Positions 7,545 through 13,715 of a DNA stretch of 13,715 bases are shown here, one piece after another. Both the position numbers and the translations under genes were made by a program. Every line of letters starts with the position of its first letter. Position 1 is the first letter of the stretch. Under the pieces are notes generated by a model. That model had not been told where the DNA came from, searched no databases, and was given only the letters and a program-made list of their open reading frames with translations. The stretch spans positions 1-13,715 of the forward strand of contig JAOZRI010000030.1 in NCBI GenBank assembly GCA_029940235.1. Direction: 5' to 3'. The DNA comes from Desulfobacula sp. GTDB taxonomy: Bacteria > Desulfobacterota > Desulfobacteria > Desulfobacterales > Desulfobacteraceae.

Positions 7545-8300
7545 TTAAGAGCGCTGTCGAAGGGCTTCATACATTGCAATACCTCCTGCAACAGAAGCAT
7601 TTAAAGAATTAATATCTCCTTGATTGGGAATGGATAATAAAAAATCACACTCTTTTTTTACTCCGGGCCTTATGCCTTTATGCTCACCCCCAATAACAAG
7701 TGCAATATCTCCTTTAAGATCAGAATCAAACAGAGAGATATCACCTTTGGCATCGAGCCCTGATATCCATACCCCATTTTCTTTTAAGGACCTTAATATG
7801 GAAGCCGTATTAGTAATCATAAAAATATTGGCATGCTCCATGGCTCCGGCAGAGCCTCTGGATACTGTTGAAGAAGGCCCAACACACCTGTCTTTTGGGA
7901 TTAGGATATAATCAACTCCTGCACAAAGCGCTGTTCGTATAAGAGCACCAAGGTTATGAGGATCTTCAATACTCTCCATTATTAAAATAAAGAGAGGTTT
8001 TTCTCTTTTTTGCAAAAGTGCTACAATTTGGGAAGCATTCTGCACAGGATAAAAAGAAGTTTGAGCAAGTATGCCCTGATGAGTAGAAAAAGAGTTGGAA
8101 AAATCAATCATTTTATCAAGAAATTCAGGGCTAACTATCTCTATTTTAATATTTTTTTTTCCGGCAAGGGTTTGAATTTTTTCAAATCGTTTTAACGACC
8201 TTTTTTTTGAGATAAATATCTTGTGAAATTTTCTTTTATCTGCTTTTAAAGCTTCATATATGGAATGAAAACCAAAAAGGATATCAGTTTTTACTTTCAT
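7545..8300 (-). CDS. rlmB: 23S rRNA (guanosine-2'-O-)-methyltransferase RlmB-type (TrmH/SpoU family)
   Basis: A 251-residue SAM-dependent RNA 2'-O-ribose methyltransferase with a knotted SPOUT fold. The N-terminal substrate domain opens ILFGFHSIYEAL at 7-18. The catalytic domain has motif 1 (EDPHNLGALIRTA, 112-124, with N116 and R122), motif 2 (LVIGGEHKGIRPGV, 201-214) and motif 3 (LLSIPNQGDINSLNASVAGG, 221-240), ending EALRQR as RlmB proteins do. RlmB methylates G2251 in the 23S P loop. The RlmB name is favoured over other SpoU paralogues by the N-terminal domain and the RQR end. Motif 3 has IPN where E. coli RlmB has a methionine in that place. The gene starts 4 nt after the gmk stop, indicating an operon; the ribosome site is weak. 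Confidence 0.92.
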   Translation of the reverse strand: MKVKTDILFGFHSIYEALKADKRKFHKIFISKKRSLKRFEKIQTLAGKKNIKIEIVSPEFLDKMIDFSNSFSTHQGILAQTSFYPVQNASQIVALLQKREKPLFILIMESIEDPHNLGALIRTALCAGVDYILIPKDRCVGPSSTVSRGSAGAMEHANIFMITNTASILRSLKENGVWISGLDAKGDISLFDSDLKGDIALVIGGEHKGIRPGVKKECDFLLSIPNQGDINSLNASVAGGIAMYEALRQRS

Positions 8301-8304
8301 GATT

Positions 8305-8868
8305 TTAATTCATTTCATCTTTAAAAATTTTAAAAAGCTCTTCTTTAGCCTGTTCAAGATCATCATTTATCACCACATATTGATATAAATTTTTCTGGGC
8401 TATTTCTGTTGTTGCATTCTTGAGTCGTGTCTCAATTATTTCCTGGGAATCAGTTCCACGCTTTTTAAGACGATGGGACAAAACTTCAATTGAAGGGGGC
8501 ATGATAAAGATAGTCACCATATTAAGAGCCGATTTCATTATCTGCCGGGCACCCTGGACATCAATGTCAAGGAGAAGGCTTTTCCCTTGGTCCAGATTTT
8601 TTGTTACAAAGTCTTTGGATGTTCCATAATAATTTTCATGAACCTCTGCCCATTCAAGCAAATCACCTTGTTTTATTTTCTCTTTAAACTCTTTTTTGCT
8701 GACAAAATAATAATCAAGGCCTTCCTGCTCATCTTTTCGAGGGGGTCTTGTTGTGTGGGAGATTGAATAGGAAAGCCCCTTAAAATGCTCCAATACTATT
8801 TGAATCAATGTTGTTTTCCCAGCACCTGAAGGAGCTGATATAAGATACAATTTCCCTTTATTATCCAT
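8305..8868 (-). CDS. gmk: Guanylate kinase
   Basis: Guanylate kinase phosphorylates GMP to GDP with ATP in the cytoplasm. From the ATG at 8868 the protein has 187 residues with the P-loop APSGAGKTT at 12-20, followed by SHTTRPPRKDEQEGLDYYFVS, the GMP-binding region, then DIDVQGARQI and the lid segment HRLKKRGTD. An in-frame ATG at 8889 would add seven residues (MRGNPNT) and overlap remA. The shorter start is preferred because it leaves the usual few residues before the first strand, but neither has an ideally spaced ribosome site (GAGAGG lies 13 nt before 8868). Gene order yicC-remA-gmk is widely conserved. rpoZ, which often follows gmk, is replaced here by rlmB. Confidence 0.96.
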   Translation of the reverse strand: MDNKGKLYLISAPSGAGKTTLIQIVLEHFKGLSYSISHTTRPPRKDEQEGLDYYFVSKKEFKEKIKQGDLLEWAEVHENYYGTSKDFVTKNLDQGKSLLLDIDVQGARQIMKSALNMVTIFIMPPSIEVLSHRLKKRGTDSQEIIETRLKNATTEIAQKNLYQYVVINDDLEQAKEELFKIFKDEMN

Positions 8869-8872
8869 GGTG

Positions 8873-9133
8873 TTAGGATTGCCTCTCATCCATCAGGGAT
8901 GCAAACCTGTTGGAAACAGTTTCTGCTTGAATTGCAGACAAAATTACATGATTACTTTCCGTGATAATGATAGCTCTTGTTTTTCTGCCATGGGTCACAT
9001 CAATGAGGCGTTTTTCTTCTCTGGCTTCATCCTTGACCCTCTTCATGGGAGATGAACCAGGAGCTAAAATTGCCACAACTTTTTGAGCCACCACAGTATT
9101 GCCAAAACCTAAATTTAAAATAAGTTGTTCCAT
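8873..9133 (-). CDS. remA: RemA/DUF370 family protein
   Basis: An 86-residue protein matching the RemA (DUF370) family: [19 protein letters not shown] near the N-terminus, then [24 protein letters not shown] and HVILSAIQ. In Bacillus subtilis RemA is a DNA-binding activator of biofilm matrix and osmoprotection genes; in deltaproteobacteria its targets are not known. The ATG at 9133 has a good ribosome site, GGAAGGA, seven bases upstream, and the gap holds a perfect 10-bp palindrome (9134-9143). It lies between yicC and gmk, the usual place. A 90-nt gap separates it from yicC; that AT-rich gap could hold an internal promoter but I see no convincing one. Confidence 0.93.
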   Translation of the reverse strand: MEQLILNLGFGNTVVAQKVVAILAPGSSPMKRVKDEAREEKRLIDVTHGRKTRAIIITESNHVILSAIQAETVSNRFASLMDERQS

Positions 9134-9223
9134 GGATGCATCCTTCCAGATATTTCAATTTGATTTTAAATAATTATCTTTTTTTTAATTCTGGCTGAAA
9201 TAATAAAGTATCTGCCATACAGG

Positions 9224-10105
9224 TTATTCGATATTCTGCACCTGTTCTCTGATTTTTTCAAGCTGGGATTTAAGATCAACCACCATATGGGACAATAAAG
9301 CATTACCGGCTTTTGAACCAATGGTATTAAATTCACGATTAAATTCCTGGATCAAAAAGTTCAGTTTCCTGCCCTGGGAAATTTCTGAATCAAGGCAGTC
9401 ACGGAAAAGCTTGATATGGCTATAAAGCCTTACAATTTCTTCTGATACATCACTTTTATCAGCGATTATGGCTGCTTCCTGGGCAATTCTTACAGGATCC
9501 AGGCCCTTGACCTCAGAAGTCAGGCCAGATATTTTTTCCATGAGCTTGTTTTTATAAAACAGTGGGATTTTCTCAGCTTCTCTCTCAACAAGCTTTAATT
9601 TATCTTCAATATAATCAAGCCTTGAAACAAGATCTTGATAAAGATTGCCCCCTTCTTCTTGCCGCATGGCATTGAGATTCATGCTGGCAGCTTCTATGCA
9701 AGGTTCAACAGCTTCCCATAATTTCTGTGAATCCTGCTCTTTTTTTATGGGAACAATGATATTTCTCGCTGTCAGAATATTGTCCAGTGAAATATCTGCT
9801 GAAAGATTTAAATCTTGTTTAACCCTGTCAACCGCCTGATAGTATGATCTTGCTCTTACATCATCAACTTCAAATAATTCCTGATCTTTTGCAGCATCAT
9901 TAATGGAGAGCCTGATCTCAATTCTCCCTCTGTCATGGGTCTTGACAATGATTTTTTTAATACTCTCTTCAAATTGTTGACACGATTCAGGGCTGTAAAA
10001 TGCAATATCAAGATGCCGTGAATTATAGGAACGAATGGTGACATCTGCTGTGGTTGTATCATGGGTATTAGATACCTGTGAAAAAGCGGTCATACTTTTA
10101 ATCAT
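9224..10105 (-). CDS. yicC: YicC/YloC family endoribonuclease
   Basis: A 293-residue protein of the YicC family. The start MIKSMTAFSQ, the segment EIRSYNSRHLDI-like (here TIRSYNSRHLDIAFY), and the C-terminal GRKLNFLIQEFNREFNTIGSK are hallmarks. Members have been shown to be endoribonucleases; E. coli YicC promotes decay of the small RNA RyhB. A central helical stretch (about 130-210) is rich in charged residues. The C-terminal region, which follows TIGSK with LLSHMVVDLKSQLEKIREQVQN, matches the family end. ATG 10105 has AGAGGA seven bases upstream. It starts 23 nt after the DUF4416 gene, so read-through from upstream is likely. Confidence 0.94.
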   Translation of the reverse strand: MIKSMTAFSQVSNTHDTTTADVTIRSYNSRHLDIAFYSPESCQQFEESIKKIIVKTHDRGRIEIRLSINDAAKDQELFEVDDVRARSYYQAVDRVKQDLNLSADISLDNILTARNIIVPIKKEQDSQKLWEAVEPCIEAASMNLNAMRQEEGGNLYQDLVSRLDYIEDKLKLVEREAEKIPLFYKNKLMEKISGLTSEVKGLDPVRIAQEAAIIADKSDVSEEIVRLYSHIKLFRDCLDSEISQGRKLNFLIQEFNREFNTIGSKAGNALLSHMVVDLKSQLEKIREQVQNIE

Positions 10106-10128
10106 TTTAATTTTCCTCTATTTACTTT

Positions 10129-10662
10129 TCATCTGCCTGCTTTTAAATCCATAAGATATTTATTTCTGACCTTTGATAAAAATGAAATCATGCTTTTTGA
10201 AGCGTAATCTGGATATGTCCACTCCAATGCTTTAAAACCTTTTTTTTTAGAATACATTAATGTCAGATCTGCATAAATTTTCCGGCCAATATAAATCCTG
10301 TGGGAATACTCCTTGCCAGTGGCAAGAATAAACCGTGAAGAGACCAGATATCCAGGATCTATATTGATAGTTCTGTTACCAAAAAATGAAAATCTCTTTT
10401 CAATTGCATTGGTCTCTTCTTTGATCTCTGCAAGCTCATCCTGATTGATCAGTGGTTTAAATACAAATACCTTTCGATACAAGGGTGAGCCCATCTCTTT
10501 ATAGTAATAATCAGTATAGATGAAATCAAGCCAGGGGCTGATCATGTCCACAGGTCCAAAAAAATCCTCAAGCAGAGTAAAAAGCTTATCAATATCTGCT
10601 TTATTATTCATGATACAGCCTACAACCAACTTTGCAGGATCTGGATTTTTGGGAGTACTCAT
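10129..10662 (-). CDS. DUF4416 family protein
   Basis: A 177-residue protein that I assign to the uncharacterised DUF4416 family by overall pattern: KLVVGCIMNN near the start, FFGPVDMISPWLDF, YYYKEMGSPLYRKVFVFK, then INIDPGYL and a run ending LEWTYPDYAS. No catalytic motif, signal peptide or membrane segment is evident; it should be cytoplasmic. ATG 10662 (MSTPKNPDPAKL) lies one base after the TAA of the Trm112 gene, implying coupled translation. A longer in-frame reading to 10764 exists, but it would run inside the Trm112 gene and is rejected. The family often occurs in this msbA-to-gmk neighbourhood in deltaproteobacteria; its function is unknown and none is inferred here. Confidence 0.82.
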   Translation of the reverse strand: MSTPKNPDPAKLVVGCIMNNKADIDKLFTLLEDFFGPVDMISPWLDFIYTDYYYKEMGSPLYRKVFVFKPLINQDELAEIKEETNAIEKRFSFFGNRTINIDPGYLVSSRFILATGKEYSHRIYIGRKIYADLTLMYSKKKGFKALEWTYPDYASKSMISFLSKVRNKYLMDLKAGR

Positions 10663-10663
10663 C

Positions 10664-10831
10664 TTAAAGCGGTTTTGCCTCATCAATAAGCATAATGGGT
10701 ATATCATCCTTAATCTCATATAACAGCGAACACGATTTGCACACAAGGCCGTCTTTTGCTTCATTTAAATTAATCTCGCCCTTGCATTTTGGACAAACCA
10801 GTATTTCCAGAAGTTCTTCAGAAACTGCCAT
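10664..10831 (-). CDS. Trm112 family protein (YcaR-like zinc-binding small protein)
   Basis: A 55-residue protein with EILVCPKCKGEI at 9-20 and LVCKSCSLLYEIKDDIPIML at 29-48, giving a C13/C16-C31/C34 zinc-type cysteine set and the family's hallmark DIPIML close. Eukaryotic Trm112 activates several methyltransferases; bacterial members are small and mostly uncharacterised, and a partner-stabilising role is only an analogy. ATG 10831 is chosen because AAGGAGA lies about eight bases upstream; a longer reading to 10879 would overlap msbA. It sits 29 nt after msbA and is followed one base later by the DUF4416 start. Confidence 0.92.
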   Translation of the reverse strand: MAVSEELLEILVCPKCKGEINLNEAKDGLVCKSCSLLYEIKDDIPIMLIDEAKPL

Positions 10832-10860
10832 GGTCTCTTTTCTCCTTATTAGTTTTATTG

Positions 10861-12651
10861 TCAACAGGCTGTTACACAATCAGGATCTGATACTTTATTA
10901 TGATCGGTCGCCTGTATTGTCTGTAGTTTAAAGTACTCATTTTGCAAAGCCATCAATTCATCATGGGTTCCCTGTTCTTTTATTGAACCATTTTTTAATA
11001 AAATAATCCTTGAAGCATAGTTAATGGTAGACAATCGATGGGCAATAACAAAGGATGTTCTTCCCTTCATCAAATTTTCCAGAGCTTTTTGAACAACTCT
11101 TTCAGCCTGGGAATCCAATGCAGATGTTGCCTCATCAAGGATCAGTATTGGTGCATCTTTTATCAATGCCCTTGCAATACAGATTCTCTGTTTCTCTCCT
11201 CCTGAAAGCCTGGAACCAAATTCTCCAATAATTGTATCAAATCCTTTTGGAAAGCCTTGTATAAAATCAAATGCAAAGGCCGCCTTTGCTGCTTTTTCTA
11301 TCTCAATATCCGTGGCATCCATTTTGCCATATCTAATATTATCCCTTACTGATTCATTAAAAAGAATGGGTTCCTGGGTCACAATGGCAACATGGTCCCG
11401 CAAAGACTTGATCGAATAATCTTTGATATCTTTCCCTGCAATCAATACAGATCCTCTTGTTACATCATAGAGCCTGGGTACAAGGTTAACAAGACTGGTC
11501 TTACCACCCCCGCTCATTCCAACCAGGGCAAGGATTTCTCCTTGAGCAACCTTTAAATTAATATTATTCAAGGCAGGAGCATCCTTTTCACTATAGGCAA
11601 AACTGACATTATTAAATTCAATATTAAAAGATTTTCCTTTAAGGATATCAGGATTTTCTTTTTCTACAATCAAAGATTCCTCTTCAAGAACATCAAATAT
11701 TCTTGAAGCGGCTGCTGCACCCTCTTGAACAGTATTATTTAATTTAGAGATTTTTTTTACAGGACCATAAAGCATCATCACAGCAGTTAAAAAAGAGAAA
11801 AAAGTTCCAGGCGTTGATGTTCCGTTAATAACCCTCATACCCCCAAACCAGATAACAAATGCAACGCCGAATCCTCCAAGAAACTCCATTAAAGGCGAAG
11901 ACAACGCCCTTGTCTTGGCTTTTTTCATCTCAAAACGAAAAAGTCTTTTAGTTTTTTCTTTAAATCGTTTTTTTTCAAACTCCTGGAGATTAAAAATCTT
12001 TATAATCTTGTTACCAACAAAGGTTTCTTGCAAAAACGAATTCAAATCTGCCATGGTTTCCTGGGTTCCGGTTGAAAATTTTCTAATCCTTCTTCCAAAT
12101 ATAACAATTGGATAAAACGCCAGGGGCAGAACCATAAAAGCACCAATGGCAAGCTGCCAGTCCCGATAAAAAACAACAAAGAGAAATGCTATAATGGAAA
12201 AAAAATCCATAAAAACATTAATTATCGCATTGGAGACCATATTTTTAATGATATCGACATCACTTGTTATACGAGACATCAAGGTTCCAATTTTTTCATT
12301 GTGTACAAAGGAAATTGGAAGATCTGTAATTTTTTCATATAAAGAATCTCTAAAAACCCGGACAACTCGCTGCCCTATATACTTCATAAAATATTCAGAT
12401 CCATAGGCACAAAAACCTTTTAAAAAAAAAGCAAGAATTACAGCACCGGGAACTAATAACAGCATATCCCTGTTTTGTTTGATGAATATATCATCCATGA
12501 TAGGTTTAACTAGAAATGCCATGGCTCCGTTTGCACCGGCCACAATTACCATGCACAATGCTGCCAGCAAAAACCTGTTTTTATAAACAAAAACAAGGGA
12601 AATAATTTTTTTTTGCCGTTCTCTGGATAATTTAGGATTCTTTTTTTTCAT
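10861..12651 (-). CDS. msbA: MsbA-type lipid ABC transporter, fused permease and ATPase
   Basis: A 596-residue half-transporter expected to work as an inner-membrane homodimer that flips lipid A-core. Residues 15-310 form the membrane domain with about six hydrophobic segments (for example 27-50, 63-82, 148-186, 255-296). The nucleotide-binding domain follows: Walker A GMSGGGKT at 378-385, Q-loop TQEP with Q426, signature LSGGE at 482-486, Walker B ILILDE at 502-507 and H538. Length and architecture match MsbA. Other lipid or drug exporters of the same class cannot be excluded. ATG 12651 has AAGG four bases upstream. The usual neighbours lpxK and waaA are absent; a Trm112 gene follows by 29 nt. 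The C-terminus ends in an unusual DPDCVTAC tail. Confidence 0.88.
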   Translation of the reverse strand: MKKKNPKLSRERQKKIISLVFVYKNRFLLAALCMVIVAGANGAMAFLVKPIMDDIFIKQNRDMLLLVPGAVILAFFLKGFCAYGSEYFMKYIGQRVVRVFRDSLYEKITDLPISFVHNEKIGTLMSRITSDVDIIKNMVSNAIINVFMDFFSIIAFLFVVFYRDWQLAIGAFMVLPLAFYPIVIFGRRIRKFSTGTQETMADLNSFLQETFVGNKIIKIFNLQEFEKKRFKEKTKRLFRFEMKKAKTRALSSPLMEFLGGFGVAFVIWFGGMRVINGTSTPGTFFSFLTAVMMLYGPVKKISKLNNTVQEGAAAASRIFDVLEEESLIVEKENPDILKGKSFNIEFNNVSFAYSEKDAPALNNINLKVAQGEILALVGMSGGGKTSLVNLVPRLYDVTRGSVLIAGKDIKDYSIKSLRDHVAIVTQEPILFNESVRDNIRYGKMDATDIEIEKAAKAAFAFDFIQGFPKGFDTIIGEFGSRLSGGEKQRICIARALIKDAPILILDEATSALDSQAERVVQKALENLMKGRTSFVIAHRLSTINYASRIILLKNGSIKEQGTHDELMALQNEYFKLQTIQATDHNKVSDPDCVTAC

Positions 12652-12761
12652 AAACCTTGAATTATTCTGGTTTGATTCATTGTGCCCTGATTTGCTATAT
12701 CAGAACATATTATCAATATTTAAAAATATAAAACTATCTATCAACCATGATTCAATATGCA

Positions 12762-12790
12762 TTTATACTCAATTTTTTCAAATTTTACAA
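12762..12790 (-). promoter_or_regulatory. Candidate sigma-70-type promoter for the msbA run
   Basis: On the minus strand TTGTAA (12785-12790) and TATAAA (12762-12767) are separated by exactly 17 nt, about 110 nt before the msbA ATG. In DNA this AT-rich chance matches are frequent, so support rests on spacing and on the position in front of a long co-directional gene run. Confidence 0.4.
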
Positions 12791-12929
12791 TATGCTGTGA
12801 AAGCTTAAGTCTTCCTTTAAAAAAAATAGACAAAAAACCTTGAATTATAAAAATATAGAATCCAACACAGGCCACACACTGCTGCCGGCAATAAAATTTT
12901 ATATTTTAAAAATCTTGTTTGAAAACTCT

Positions 12930-12958
12930 TTGACCAATCCATCTGGTTAGTATATATT
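12930..12958 (+). promoter_or_regulatory. Candidate sigma-70-type promoter for the GAF gene
   Basis: TTGACC (12930-12935) and TATATT (12953-12958) are separated by 17 nt, and the predicted start would lie about 50 nt before the GAF-protein ATG. Both boxes are close to consensus, making this the best promoter match noticed in the window. Confidence 0.55.
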
Positions 12959-13019
12959 ATTTATATTAGATTACAGTATTTAACTATTTTAATTAGAGCC
13001 CTCTTCAAAGGAGATTTTT

Positions 13020-13643
13020 ATGGACAATCACACCATCTATTATGATACTATTATTAAGCTGACAAGTGCTATTTCACAATGTAAAGATCCTGCAAAGATA
13101 GCTCTTATTACAGCTGAAAGCGTAAAAAAAGCATTTGCCGCCAAAGGGTGTGCAGTATTCTTAGTGGACAGAGAAACCCGTGAGATGGGGCTTGTTGCTT
13201 CCAATGGTTTGAGCTCTGAATTCCTTGACAAGGGACCAGTCCATTTTATGCAGGAAATAAAAGATGCAAAAGATGCTGTTCCCATTGCCATACATGATGT
13301 GATGGATGATCCTCGAATTGAATATCCCAAAAAAGCTCAAAAAGAAGGAATCTCTTCCCTGCTCGGAGTTCCCATTATCAGCCATGACAAGATCATTGGC
13401 GCACTGAGGATATACACTGAAAAACAGTGGGAATTCTCCTTAAATGATATTGCCATGGCTCAGGCTGTTGCAATGATATGCGGAATGGCAATGGAAATGG
13501 GCTGGATGCACCAGGATCATGAATCCTTTAAGACCGATGTAGAGGGTAAAGACACTTTTGGGTTAGGCCGGTCAGACCGACCCCAAAATATGACCCAACT
13601 ATTAAGATGCATAAGAAGCCTTAAACTCCCTGATAACAAATAA
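13020..13643 (+). CDS. Stand-alone GAF-domain protein
   Basis: A 207-residue protein with a GAF domain over roughly residues 10-155. Supporting segments are AKGCAVFLVDRETREMGLVAS at 41-61, a central IHDVMDDPRIEYPKKAQKEGI, then SSLLGVPIISHDKIIGALRIY at 112-132 and FSLNDIAMAQAVA. GAF domains bind small ligands such as cyclic nucleotides, haem or aromatic compounds, or mediate contacts. No kinase, diguanylate cyclase, HD or DNA-binding output domain follows; the last 45 or so residues are polar and unassigned. It may act as a sensor partner of a protein encoded elsewhere. The ATG at 13020 has AAAGGAGA six bases upstream, a strong ribosome site. No gene follows within the remaining 72 nt. Confidence 0.85.
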   Translation: MDNHTIYYDTIIKLTSAISQCKDPAKIALITAESVKKAFAAKGCAVFLVDRETREMGLVASNGLSSEFLDKGPVHFMQEIKDAKDAVPIAIHDVMDDPRIEYPKKAQKEGISSLLGVPIISHDKIIGALRIYTEKQWEFSLNDIAMAQAVAMICGMAMEMGWMHQDHESFKTDVEGKDTFGLGRSDRPQNMTQLLRCIRSLKLPDNK

Positions 13644-13715
13644 GCATCTGACCTGTTAAATAATTATTGAATCTTATTAAAACCGGGTAGAACTATGCGC
13701 TTTTTTTGACTTATA

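Larger units (their letters stand above)
12652..13019 (+). other. Divergent intergenic region between msbA and the GAF gene
   Basis: A 368-nt, strongly AT-rich spacer between two divergent genes. It holds one promoter-like sequence on each strand (listed separately), a perfect 8-bp palindrome TGCCGGCA at 12883-12890 directly followed by the 12-bp palindrome ATAAAATTTTAT at 12891-12902, and no open reading frame worth calling. No tRNA-like or terminator-like structure was found. The paired palindromes could be a regulator site, but this is speculative. Confidence 0.7.

Noticed and set aside
13644..13715. Possible terminator after the GAF gene
   Set aside because: A T-run (GCGCTTTTTTT) is present but no GC-rich stem precedes it.
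1..13715. CRISPR array, mobile element or toxin-antitoxin pair
   Set aside because: No spaced direct repeats, transposase motifs, terminal inverted repeats or small paired genes of that kind were seen.

Overview
The window looks like the chromosome of an AT-rich, anaerobic, Gram-negative sulfate reducer of the Desulfobacterales (Desulfobacter/Desulfobacula type). This is inferred from three things: a Mop-type molybdenum aldehyde oxidoreductase with a linked maturation cluster, an MsbA-type exporter (hence an outer membrane), and the yicC-remA-gmk gene order common in deltaproteobacteria. No phage, insertion sequence, CRISPR array, rRNA or tRNA was seen.

Region 1 (1-5554, + strand) is a molybdenum-enzyme operon. 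It holds the 3' end of a xanthine-oxidase-family aldehyde oxidoreductase, a MoeB/ThiF-type adenylyltransferase, a 66-residue ThiS/MoaD-type sulfur carrier ending in Gly-Gly, a MoeA/CinA-like molybdopterin-binding protein with a four-cysteine tail, XdhC, a MocA-like cytidylyltransferase fused to an HD domain, and a histidine phosphatase. XdhC, MocA-HD and the phosphatase are joined by 4-nt stop/start overlaps. Together they look like a local workshop that makes, sulfurates, cytidylates and inserts the molybdenum cofactor of the upstream enzyme. The HD domain and the phosphatase are the parts without an obvious job.

Region 2 (5531-12651, - strand) is a housekeeping run transcribed towards the operon. 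In transcription order it is msbA, a Trm112-family protein, a DUF4416 protein, yicC, remA (DUF370), gmk, rlmB, comF and nadA. It combines lipid A export, RNA metabolism, GMP phosphorylation, 23S rRNA methylation, a phosphoribosyltransferase-like protein and the first NAD-specific step. nadA and the phosphatase gene run tail to tail and overlap by 24 nt.

Region 3 (12652-13715) is a 368-nt AT-rich divergent spacer with a promoter-like sequence on each strand, then a stand-alone GAF-domain protein on the + strand. The last 72 nt show nothing I can support.

The most interesting parts are the MocA-HD fusion, its coupled phosphatase, the dedicated ThiF/ThiS pair inside a Mop operon, and a sharp composition change inside the thiF-like gene.
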